In this document: positions 50,948-58,243 of the stretch, piece after piece
How positions within the stretch are numbered: the first letter of the stretch is position 1
Layout of the letters: every line of letters begins with the position of its first letter
Assembly: GCF_946848805.1 (NCBI RefSeq)
Contig: NZ_CAMPFU010000004.1
Span: forward strand, 124,001-188,000
Reading direction: 5' to 3'
DNA: 64,000 bases
DNA from: Deinococcus sp. Marseille-Q6407
GTDB taxonomy: Bacteria; Deinococcota; Deinococci; Deinococcales; Deinococcaceae
The notes under the pieces: generated by a model
The model's input: only the letters and a program-made list of their open reading frames with translations
Told to the model about the DNA's origin: nothing
Database searches by the model: none
Position numbers and translations under genes: made by a program

Positions 50948-53055
50948 GCCTGAGCCTTCCGGGGCCGCCAGCCCAGCAGCCGCAGGGCGTTCAGCGTAAC
51001 CAGCACGGTCGCGCCGGTATCGGCCAGCACGGCCATCCAGAGCCCGGTGTAGCCGAGCAGGGTGGTGACCAGAAAGACTGCCTTGAGCCCTAGCGCCAGC
51101 GCGATATTGACCTTGACATTGTTCATGGCGGCCCGGCCCAGTTCCAGCAGATCGGCTACTCCGCCCAGCTGTCCACCCAGCAGGGCTGCGTCTGCCGTTT
51201 CTAGGGCCACATCAGTGCCGCCGCCTACCGCGATGCCCACCTCGGCCTGGGCCAGGGCAGGCGCGTCGTTGATGCCGTCACCTACCATTGCTGCTGGGGC
51301 CGGCAGTTCGCGGATGATCCGCAGCTTGTCTTCCGGGCGCAGTTCGGCTTCCACCCGGTCCAGGCCTAGCTGCTGGCCGGCAGCCGCGGCGGCGCGGGCG
51401 TTGTCGCCGGTCAGCATCACGCTACCCACCCCCAGGCGGCGCAGGTGGGCCAGCGTGGCGGCGGCTTCGGGGCGGGGCTCGTCGCGCAGCGCCAGGGCGC
51501 CCAGCACCCGCTCTGGTGTATGCAGCACGCTGAGGGTGTGGCCACTTTCTTCCAGGGTAGTGATGCGGGCCTGCAGATCAGCGTCCAGCCCCACTGTCTG
51601 GGCAGCAAAGCGCGGCGAGGACACACTCAGGCGCTGGCCTTCCACCAGGGCCTGGACTCCACGGCCGCCCAGTGCCTGGGCTTCGCTGGCCGCCGGCAGG
51701 GCCAGCCCCCGCTCCTGAGCTGCCCCCCGGAGAGCCAGGGCCAGCGGGTGCTGGCTGCCGGTTTCTACAGCGGCCGCCAGGCGCAGGATTTCTGCCTCCG
51801 CCGGGCCGGCGCTCAGTACCTCTGTGACCTGGGGCCGGCCAGCGGTCAGGGTGCCGGTCTTGTCCAGGGCCACGGTCCGGATGCTGGCCAGGGCTTCCAG
51901 CACCGCGCCGCTGCGGACCAGAAGACCGGCGCGGGCCCCGGCGCTGATGGCGCTGGTCATCGCCGCTGGAACACTCAGCACCAGGGCGCAGGGGCAGCCG
52001 ATCAGCAGCAGCGCCAGGCCCTTGTACAGCCAGGGCAGCCACTCAGCGCCGGTCAGCAGTGGCGGCAGCGCGGCCGTCAGGATGCCAGCCAGCAACACCA
52101 GTGGGGTATACCAGCGGCTGAAGCGGTCAATCAGGCGCTCGGTGGGGGCCTTGCCGGCCGAGGCTTCTTCCACCAGCCGGACAATCCGGGCGATGGTGTT
52201 GTCGCCGGCGGGCCGGGTCACTTCCACTTCCAGCACGCCCTCGCCGTTCACACTGCCGGCATAGACTTCGGCACCGGGGCTTTTGCGGACCGGCAGGCTT
52301 TCGCCGGTCACCGGGCTGTCGTCCAGGCTGGAAGTTCCGCTGCGGATGATCCCGTCGGCCGGCACCCGCGCGCCGGCCGGCACCTGCAGGCGCTGACCCG
52401 GCTGCAGCGAGGCGGCCGGCACTTCGCGCACCTGTCCGCCTTCCAGCAGCTGCGCGGTATCCGGGGTCAGCGCGGCCAGCGCCTGAATGCCCCGGCGCGC
52501 CCGGCCGGCCGCGTACCCTTCGAGCCACTCGCCCACGGCAAATAGGGCCACCACTGCGGTGCCCTCGGCCGCTTCACCGATCAGTACGGCGCCCACCACC
52601 GCCACCGTGACCAGGGTGTTGATGGAAAAAGGATTGCCCCGCTGCGCCGCTGCCAGCGCCTGCCGGGCCAGCGGAAAGACCGCGATCAGGGCCGCCGCCG
52701 AGAAAGCCACCTGGGCGCCGGGCGGATAGACCAGTGCGGCCGCCACCGCCAGCGCCACCGCTCCCACGCTCAGCAGCAGCAGGCGGCCCTTGGGGGTGGC
52801 GTACCAGGCCGGTTCAGCGCTGACTTGCCCGTCCTGCTGCAAGGTGGCGGGGTGGCCCAGGCGGCGCAGTTCGTCTTCCAGGGTGCGGCGGCTGGTCTGG
52901 TCCTCGTCCAGCCGCAGCCGCAGGCTCTGCTGGGTGTGGTTCAGCTGCACGTCACTAACTCCGGGCAGCCGGCACAGCGCGCCGTCCACGGTGCGGGCGC
53001 AGTTGGGGCAATCCATGCCCTGCACCCGGTAATTCAGCTCGGCAGAGTGGGTCAT
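50944..53055 (-). CDS. cadA: Heavy-metal P1B-type ATPase (Cd/Zn/Pb exporter)
   Basis: 703 aa. An N-terminal heavy-metal domain has GMDCPNCARTVDGAL. The membrane metal site is GCPCALVLSVPAAM, the phosphorylation site DKTGTLTAGRP, the HP locus GSQHPLALAL, and the hinge GDGINDAPALAQAEVG. CPC plus the CadC-like partner point to divalent Zn/Cd/Pb rather than copper. ATG 53055 is preceded at 6 nt by TATAGT, so the mRNA is probably leaderless. First gene of the cadA-arsR-hypothetical operon. Confidence 0.94.
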   Translation of the reverse strand: MTHSAELNYRVQGMDCPNCARTVDGALCRLPGVSDVQLNHTQQSLRLRLDEDQTSRRTLEDELRRLGHPATLQQDGQVSAEPAWYATPKGRLLLLSVGAVALAVAAALVYPPGAQVAFSAAALIAVFPLARQALAAAQRGNPFSINTLVTVAVVGAVLIGEAAEGTAVVALFAVGEWLEGYAAGRARRGIQALAALTPDTAQLLEGGQVREVPAASLQPGQRLQVPAGARVPADGIIRSGTSSLDDSPVTGESLPVRKSPGAEVYAGSVNGEGVLEVEVTRPAGDNTIARIVRLVEEASAGKAPTERLIDRFSRWYTPLVLLAGILTAALPPLLTGAEWLPWLYKGLALLLIGCPCALVLSVPAAMTSAISAGARAGLLVRSGAVLEALASIRTVALDKTGTLTAGRPQVTEVLSAGPAEAEILRLAAAVETGSQHPLALALRGAAQERGLALPAASEAQALGGRGVQALVEGQRLSVSSPRFAAQTVGLDADLQARITTLEESGHTLSVLHTPERVLGALALRDEPRPEAAATLAHLRRLGVGSVMLTGDNARAAAAAGQQLGLDRVEAELRPEDKLRIIRELPAPAAMVGDGINDAPALAQAEVGIAVGGGTDVALETADAALLGGQLGGVADLLELGRAAMNNVKVNIALALGLKAVFLVTTLLGYTGLWMAVLADTGATVLVTLNALRLLGWRPRKAQA

Positions 53056-53061
53056 GGCCCG

Positions 53062-53086
53062 ACTATATCTGAAGACCTGTTCAGAT
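53062..53086 (-). promoter_or_regulatory. cadA leaderless promoter with SmtB/ArsR-type operator
   Basis: TATAGT (minus strand, 53062-53067) lies 6 nt from the cadA ATG. Directly upstream ATCTGAA (53067-53073) and TTCAGAT (53080-53086) form a perfect 7-bp inverted repeat with a 6-nt spacer. On the minus strand it contains TGAACA-GG-TCTTCA, close to the TGAACA/TGTTCA operators of SmtB/CadC proteins. Confidence 0.65.
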
Positions 53087-53131
53087 GTTGCAGGGGTTCC
53101 CCTCCCCCCGGGCAGCGCCGCCCTGTTCCGT

Positions 53132-53137
53132 TACACT
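53132..53137 (+). promoter_or_regulatory. Leaderless -10 of the SPFH gene (TACACT)
   Basis: TANNNT hexamer 5 nt from ATG 53143. Confidence 0.5.
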
Positions 53138-53142
53138 GAAAT

Positions 53143-54114
53143 ATGTCCCGGCCTCAGATGACCCCCCAGTCCACCTCGCCGACTCCGCCGCTGCCCGACT
53201 ATTCCGAGCCGCCGCTGCGCCCCAGCCACCAGGCCTCACAGGAACATCCGGCCTTTGCGGTCAACGGCTTTGTGGCCTTGGTCGTGATGTTGGTGGCTGC
53301 AGCCGCCCTGCTGTTCGTGTTCTGGCAGGTGCTGAGCAGCGCGGCGGCCACCATTGGCCTGGCTCCGCTGCTGATCGTTTTGCTCCCGCTGGCAACCCTG
53401 ATGCTGCGCGGTTTTTTCGTGGTGGCGCCCAATCAGGCTGTGGTACTCACCCTGTTTGGCAAATATGTGGGCAGTGTGCGCCAGAATGGCTATTTCTGGT
53501 CCAACCCGTTTGCCGGCCGGCAAGATTTATCGCTGCGTATCCGCAACTTCCAGTCGGAGCGGGTCAAGGTAAACGACGCCGCCGGCAACCCGGTGGAAAT
53601 TGCCGCTGTAATCGTCTGGCGGGTGGTGGATACGGCGCGGGCGTCGTTTGATGTGGAGAATTACAACTCCTTCGTGGACGTGCAGGCCGAAACGGCGCTG
53701 CGGCATCTGGGCACCGCCTTCGCTTACGAAGCCTACGGCCTGGATGAGCACGGGGAGCCGGTAGTCAGCCTGCGCGGCCGCCCTGACGAGGTGGCCCATT
53801 ATCTGCGTGAGGACCTGCAGGCCCGCCTGGCGCTGGCCGGGGTGGAAGTGCTGGACGCCCGCATCAGCCACCTGGCCTACGCGCCGGAAATTGCCAGTGC
53901 GATGTTGCAGCGCCAGCAGGCCGAAGCCGTGTTGCAGGCCCGGCAGGTGATCGTGGACGGGGCTGTGGGCATGGTGCAGATGGCCATCGAGCGGCTGGAA
54001 AACGACGGCGTGGTGGAATTGGACCGCGAGAACCGCGCCCAATTGGTCAACAATCTGCTGGTGGTCCTCACTTCCGAGCGGGGCGCCCAGCCCACCCTCG
54101 ACTCGGGCCGCTAA
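53143..54114 (+). CDS. SPFH/band 7 domain membrane protein
   Basis: 323 aa. Two hydrophobic helices (about residues 45-65 and 70-90: [36 protein letters not shown]) precede an SPFH domain starting [20 protein letters not shown]. Coiled-coil-prone [20 protein letters not shown] follows near residue 260. SPFH proteins form membrane-associated cages or microdomain scaffolds. It is divergent from cadA, whose promoter shares the same 87-bp gap. The N-terminal 40 residues are Pro/Ser-rich and cytoplasmic. Confidence 0.88.
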   Translation: MSRPQMTPQSTSPTPPLPDYSEPPLRPSHQASQEHPAFAVNGFVALVVMLVAAAALLFVFWQVLSSAAATIGLAPLLIVLLPLATLMLRGFFVVAPNQAVVLTLFGKYVGSVRQNGYFWSNPFAGRQDLSLRIRNFQSERVKVNDAAGNPVEIAAVIVWRVVDTARASFDVENYNSFVDVQAETALRHLGTAFAYEAYGLDEHGEPVVSLRGRPDEVAHYLREDLQARLALAGVEVLDARISHLAYAPEIASAMLQRQQAEAVLQARQVIVDGAVGMVQMAIERLENDGVVELDRENRAQLVNNLLVVLTSERGAQPTLDSGR

Positions 54115-54133
54115 GGCCGGCCAGGGGGCTCTA

Positions 54134-54469
54134 TCACTTGGTAGCAGGCGGCTCACCTGGCGTGGCTAGCTTCAGCCCAATCAGCGCCGCGATCAATGCG
54201 GCCAGCAGCCCCAGGCGCAGCGGGCTGAGGGCTTCACCGAACAGAGTGGCCCCCAGCCCCACGGCGCCGACCGCTCCGATGCCGGTCCAGATGGCATAGG
54301 CGGTGCTCAGCGGAATGGTGCGTATAGCTTTCGCCAGGCACTCGAAGCTCAGCACCGCCAGCACCACAAAGGCCAGCGTAAAACTCTGCTGCGTCTGGCT
54401 CAGCTTGAGCGCCGTTGCCATGCCGACCTCGAATAGCCCGGCCAGTCCCAGCCACAGCCAGCCATTCAT
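54134..54469 (-). CDS. SMR-family exporter subunit, second of a pair
   Basis: 111 aa, four membrane helices. The conserved membrane glutamate is in LAGLFEVGMATALKLS and the STAYAIWTGIGAVGAVGLGA motif places it with Gdx/SugE-like SMRs. Its ATG overlaps the stop of the upstream SMR gene by 4 nt, so the two likely assemble as a heterodimer (compare YkkCD). Guanidinium or quaternary cations are likely substrates. Confidence 0.9.
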   Translation of the reverse strand: MNGWLWLGLAGLFEVGMATALKLSQTQQSFTLAFVVLAVLSFECLAKAIRTIPLSTAYAIWTGIGAVGAVGLGATLFGEALSPLRLGLLAALIAALIGLKLATPGEPPATK

Positions 54470-54783
54470 GCGCCGCCCCCGGTCAGCCGCAGGGCGGCAA
54501 TCAGCACGACCACTGCCCCCAGCAACCCCAGCTGCACCCGGCTGAGCCGCTCACCGAAAAAGGCGGCGCCCACCAGCGCCGTGCCGACTGCCCCGATGCC
54601 GGTCCAGACGGTATAGGCGGTGCCCAGCGGAATGGTCTGCATGGCCCGTTCCAGCAACCCGAAGCTCACCACGGCGAACAGCAGGAACAGCCAGACGTAG
54701 TTGGGGTTGCGCTGTTCCAGTTTCAGCGCGGTGGTGAAGCCCACCTCACACAGACCTGCCAGCAGCAGAGCGATCCATCCCAT
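54466..54783 (-). CDS. SMR-family exporter subunit, first of a pair
   Basis: 105 aa, four membrane helices with the essential Glu in LLAGLCEVGFTTALKLE and the signature GTAYTVWTGIGAVGTALVG. ATG 54783 follows AGGGGG. The promoter lies in the 96-bp gap to the divergent TetR gene, where TATAAG on the minus strand abuts the palindrome at 54833-54848. TetR control is therefore likely. Confidence 0.9.
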   Translation of the reverse strand: MGWIALLLAGLCEVGFTTALKLEQRNPNYVWLFLLFAVVSFGLLERAMQTIPLGTAYTVWTGIGAVGTALVGAAFFGERLSRVQLGLLGAVVVLIAALRLTGGGA

Positions 54784-54799
54784 CAGTTTCCCCCTTAGT

Positions 54800-54848
54800 T
54801 CGCACGCTTGTGCGATTTCCCTGGCCTTCTTATAGCACGAACGTGCTA
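54800..54848. promoter_or_regulatory. Two palindromic operators between the SMR pair and tetR
   Basis: TCGCACGCTTGTGCGA (54800-54815; 6-bp arms) and TAGCACGAACGTGCTA (54833-54848; perfect 7+2+7). Their starts are 33 bp apart, about three helical turns. A degraded half-site (TGTGCTAG) follows at 54862-54869. They overlap the divergent promoters and are the probable sites of the adjacent TetR protein. Confidence 0.65.
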
Positions 54849-54879
54849 AAACGTGCCCGGCTGTGCTAGAACATGAGCG

Positions 54880-55479
54880 ATGCCTAAACAGGTGGACCAT
54901 GACCAGCGCCGCGCCGAACTGGCGCAGGCGGTCTGGCGGCTGATTCGCCGCTCAGGGCTTGGCGGGGTGACCATCCGCGCTCTGGCCGAGGAAAGCGGCT
55001 GGTCCAGCGGAGCCGTGCGCCACTACCTGCCCAGCCGCGCCGCCATTTTGGCGTTTGCTGCCGAGCAGGTCAGTGCCCAGGCGGAGGCACAGCTGCGCCG
55101 CCTGCCGCTGCCCGGCACCCCCCGCGAAAATCTGCTGACTTTTCTGGAAGCCACCCTGCCGCTGGAACCCTCAAGCCGTGAGTGGCTGGAGGTGTGGCTG
55201 GCGTTCGTGGGCGCCGCCGTGAGCGACCCCGACCTGGCCGATGTGCAGGGCCTGACTTACCGCGACCTGCACGCCGCGCTGGTGGAGATTCTCAGCGAAT
55301 TTGCCGGGCAGGGCTGGACCCTCAGCGACCCGCCGGCCGCAGCGGCCCGCGACCTGCAGGCCCTGCTGGACGGCCTGAGCGTGCACCTGCTGCTGGACGT
55401 GCTCACCCCGGTCCAGGCCCGCTCCGCGCTGGAACGGGCGGTGGACCGGCTCTCGCTGGCGCCGCCTCCCGCTCCCTGA
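54880..55479 (+). CDS. TetR-family transcriptional regulator
   Basis: 199 aa. N-terminal helix-turn-helix: VTIRALAEESGWSSGAVRHY (about residues 29-48), followed by an all-helical TetR ligand domain of the BetI-like C-terminal type (LDGLSVHLLLDVLT). Divergent from the SMR pair, with two strong palindromes between them. Expected to repress the exporter genes and itself until an inducer binds. ATG 54880 has no strong ribosome site. Confidence 0.9.
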   Translation: MPKQVDHDQRRAELAQAVWRLIRRSGLGGVTIRALAEESGWSSGAVRHYLPSRAAILAFAAEQVSAQAEAQLRRLPLPGTPRENLLTFLEATLPLEPSSREWLEVWLAFVGAAVSDPDLADVQGLTYRDLHAALVEILSEFAGQGWTLSDPPAAAARDLQALLDGLSVHLLLDVLTPVQARSALERAVDRLSLAPPPAP

Positions 55480-55489
55480 AGAAAGAAGG

Positions 55490-56998
55490 TCAGGCCGGTG
55501 TCGCCGGTTCGGCCGCCCTGGCCTGGTAGGTCTCGCCCCGCAGCGCGGCCAGGGCGGCTTCGGCATCGTTCCAGGCGAAAATGGTGCGGCCGCGCTGCAG
55601 GAAGTGCTCGCCGCCCTTGTTAGCGATCAGCACCGTATCCTCCGGCCCGGCCTGCTCGATGGCGGAGGCGATGGCCTCAGCGCGGTCCCCGATGCGTTCC
55701 CAGTTGTGCCGCACCGCCGCAGCCGCCATCACGTCCAGAATCTCTTCCAGCGGTGTTTCGCGGTGGTCAGCCTCGGTCAGAATCACCCGGTCGGCCCAGA
55801 GGCTGGCGGCGGCGGCCATCGGGCCCCACTTGGAAGTGTCGCGCCCGCCGGCGGCGCTGCCCACCACTGCCCACAGCCGCCCCGGGGTGAGGGGACGCAG
55901 CGCCCGCAGGCTCTGTTCCAGGCTGTTTGGCGTGTGCGCTGAGTCGGAAACCACCTGTGGCTGTCCGGGCCGGGTCGGTAGCCGCTGCATCCGCCCGGGC
56001 GGACCCTGAAAGTGGGCCAGACCAGCTTTCAGCTCCTCGGCCGTGACCCCATAGCGGTGTGCTGCCGCCATCGCCGCCAGGGCGTTGCCCATCTGAAAAG
56101 TGCCGGTCAGCGGCAGGGCTGCCCGGAAAGCCCCGGCGGGTCCGTCTACCGCGAACGATGCCCGGCCGGGGGCATCTTCGCGCAGGTCTGCCGCTCGCCA
56201 CTCGGCCCCAGGCTGCCCGGACGCCGAGTAGGTCAGCTCCTGCGAGGCCACGCCGCGCAGCTGCTTGGTCCAGGGGTCGTCCAGGTTTAGGACTGCCAGC
56301 GGCGAGCGCTCGATCAATTTGCGTTTCTCGGCAAAGTAGGCTTCCAACGTGCCGTGAAAATCCAGATGCTCGCGGCTCAGGTGGGTCCAGATGCCCACTT
56401 TCCAGTCCACGCCGCGTACCCGCTCCAGCGCCAGCGCGTGGCTGCTGGTTTCAATGATGGCGGCTTGCGCTCCTGCCTGCACCATCTGCCGCAGCAGGCC
56501 CTGCAACTGCGGCGCTTCCGGGGTAGTGAAGTGTGCCGGGTAGGCTTCCAGGCGGCCGTCAGGCAACTGATAGCCGGGGCTGCTCAGCAGACCGGTGGGG
56601 ACGCTGCCGGCCCGCAGCAGGGCGGCGGTCAGCCAGGCGGTGGTGGTTTTGCCGTCGGTGCCGGTCACGCCAATCACGGCGGGCAGTTGCCGGCTGGGAT
56701 GGCCGTTCAGCAGCGCGGCGGCGTCGGCCAGGGCGGCGCGGGCGTCGGGCACCCGCAGGTAGGGCAGAGGTGAAGCTTGCCCCGGCTGTAGGCCCTCGCC
56801 CAGCACGGCTGCAGCGCCACGCCGGGCCGCCTCGTCCAGAAACATGTGGGCATCGTGCTGCTGGCCGCGAATGGCGACGAACAGCGCACCGGGCGTCACC
56901 CACTCGGCGCGGTGGGTCACGGACTTGATTTCGGTCGGCGGCCCACTTTCCGGCAGCGGGTGCAGGCAGAGGGCGGCCGCCAGTTCGGACAGCAGCAT
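55490..56998 (-). CDS. murE: UDP-MurNAc-tripeptide ligase MurE, probably ornithine-adding
   Basis: 502 aa Mur ligase adding the third residue of the peptidoglycan stem peptide. ATP site GVTGTDGKTTTAWL, carbamylated-Lys region THLSREHLDFHGTLEAY, and VSDSAHTPNSLEQSLRAL. The diaminopimelate-recognition motif DNPR is replaced: VILTEADHRETPLEEIL reads ADHR. That agrees with the L-ornithine wall of Deinococcus. ATG 56998 is chosen over upstream starts because TATGAT lies 7 nt before it. Converges on tetR with a 10-nt gap. Confidence 0.92.
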   Translation of the reverse strand: MLLSELAAALCLHPLPESGPPTEIKSVTHRAEWVTPGALFVAIRGQQHDAHMFLDEAARRGAAAVLGEGLQPGQASPLPYLRVPDARAALADAAALLNGHPSRQLPAVIGVTGTDGKTTTAWLTAALLRAGSVPTGLLSSPGYQLPDGRLEAYPAHFTTPEAPQLQGLLRQMVQAGAQAAIIETSSHALALERVRGVDWKVGIWTHLSREHLDFHGTLEAYFAEKRKLIERSPLAVLNLDDPWTKQLRGVASQELTYSASGQPGAEWRAADLREDAPGRASFAVDGPAGAFRAALPLTGTFQMGNALAAMAAAHRYGVTAEELKAGLAHFQGPPGRMQRLPTRPGQPQVVSDSAHTPNSLEQSLRALRPLTPGRLWAVVGSAAGGRDTSKWGPMAAAASLWADRVILTEADHRETPLEEILDVMAAAAVRHNWERIGDRAEAIASAIEQAGPEDTVLIANKGGEHFLQRGRTIFAWNDAEAALAALRGETYQARAAEPATPA

Positions 56999-57005
56999 GG
57001 CCGGC

Positions 57006-57011
57006 ATCATA
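57006..57011 (-). promoter_or_regulatory. Leaderless -10 of murE (TATGAT)
   Basis: TANNNT hexamer 7 nt from ATG 56998. It contains another potential ATG, which would be bypassed. Confidence 0.5.
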
Positions 57012-57104
57012 GCGGGCCGGCGCAGGCACAATGGCGGCACAGGGCGGAGTTCGGCCAGAATTTCAGTAAAACTTTAGATGGACGCCGGTTCGCGGCCAGC
57101 AGCG

Positions 57105-57110
57105 TAGGCT
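57105..57110 (+). promoter_or_regulatory. Leaderless -10 of the PAP2 gene (TAGGCT)
   Basis: TANNNT hexamer 6 nt from ATG 57117. Confidence 0.45.
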
Positions 57111-57116
57111 GGCCGG

Positions 57117-57873
57117 ATGACCCACCCGCCTGACCCCCGGCCTGATGGTGCCCACTCCGCTCCGGCCTTTCCTGAAGCCGCCTCGCCAGCCCCTATGATC
57201 CCAGCTCCCATGACCCCCGAGCCTGAACCGGCTCCCGCCCCCCCCACTACACTGGCTGGGGCTGCTGCTTGGCGTATTCGTACCACTGCTGGCCGTGGGC
57301 AAGCTGGGCGACAGCATCCTGGAAAACGAACGTTTCCGCTTTGAAACCCCCTGGATGCTGGCCGCACATGAGCGTTTCAGTGCCCAGCTGGATTCCTTGG
57401 CAGTGTTCCTGCATTTCTGGGGTGGCACCTGGGTGATGGCCGGACTGCTGCTGCTGCTGATCGCTTGGGCCTGGACCACCCTGGGCCGGCGGGCCGCGCT
57501 GTTCACCCTGCTGGGGCCGGGCAGCGCCGTTGCGACCGGCAGCGTGCTGAAATTCACTTTTGACCGCCCGCGCCCGGAGCTGTGGCCCCGGCTGGTGCAG
57601 GAACACAGCGCCTCTTTTCCCAGCGGCCACGCCACCATGAGTGCGGCGCTGGCCACCTGGCTGGTGCTGCTGCTGTGGCCCACCCGTTGGCGCTGGCCGG
57701 CGGTGGTGATCGGCGTGCTGTATGCGGGGGCCATGGGCTTCTCGCGCATTCTGCTGGGCGTGCATTACCCCACCGACGTGCTGGCCGGCTGGCTGACCGG
57801 CCTCGCCATCGTGCTGGGCGTATTTCGGCTGCTGCGCCAACCCCTATGGCGCCGGGAAGCGGCACAGCGGTGA
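57117..57873 (+). pseudogene. PAP2-family membrane phosphatase, one frameshift
   Basis: About 251 aa once repaired. A Pro/Ala-rich cytoplasmic leader of about 45 residues is followed by membrane helices and the PAP2 signature: KFTFDRPRPE, SFPSGHATMSAAL and SRILLGVHYPTDVLAGW (Arg-His-Asp catalytic set all present). The leader and the first helix (HWLGLLLGVFVPLLAVGK) are in different frames, joined at a run of eight C (57238-57245); removing one C fuses them. Likely substrates are undecaprenyl pyrophosphate or phosphatidic acid. Phase-variable slippage in the C-tract is possible. Confidence 0.82.
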
Positions 57874-58187
57874 ACTTCCCTCACAACGCCGATGAACAGC
57901 GCTACGAGGCCTATCAGGACGGCCAGCAGGTGGGCGCCCTAGAATACGAAGACATGGGCAACGCCGCCCTGCTGACCCACACCGAAATCAGCCCGGAACA
58001 CGGCGGCCAGGGCTATGGCGGCCAGTTGGTTCAGGGCGCGCTGGAAGACCTGCGCCAACAGGGCAAGATGATCGTGCCGCAGTGCCCCTTTGTGGCCGAC
58101 TTTATCCAGAAGCACCCCGAATATCTGGAACTGGTGCATCCCAACCAGCGCGGCCAACTGAGCATGGAAGAACGCGAGAACAGCTGA
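57870..58187 (+). CDS. GNAT-type small N-acetyltransferase (YjdJ-like)
   Basis: 105 aa. Compact acetyltransferase domain: LLTHTEISPEHGGQGYGGQL carries the acetyl-CoA loop, and IVPQCPFVADFIQKHPEY is the C-terminal hallmark of the short Gtn/YjdJ group. GTG overlaps the PAP2 stop by 4 nt. The substrate is unknown; small members of this group lack a defined acceptor. A terminator follows. Confidence 0.85.
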   Translation: MNFPHNADEQRYEAYQDGQQVGALEYEDMGNAALLTHTEISPEHGGQGYGGQLVQGALEDLRQQGKMIVPQCPFVADFIQKHPEYLELVHPNQRGQLSMEERENS

Positions 58188-58208
58188 GTTCTGTTTTTCT
58201 AGCTGCTC

Positions 58209-58243
58209 GCTCCCCGGTTAGAGAGCCGGGGAGCGGCTTTTTC
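58209..58243. terminator. Terminator between the GNAT and penicillin acylase genes
   Basis: GCTCCCCGG (58209-58217) pairs with CCGGGGAGC (58226-58234) around an 8-nt loop, followed by GGCTTTTTCT. It lies between convergent genes. Confidence 0.8.
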
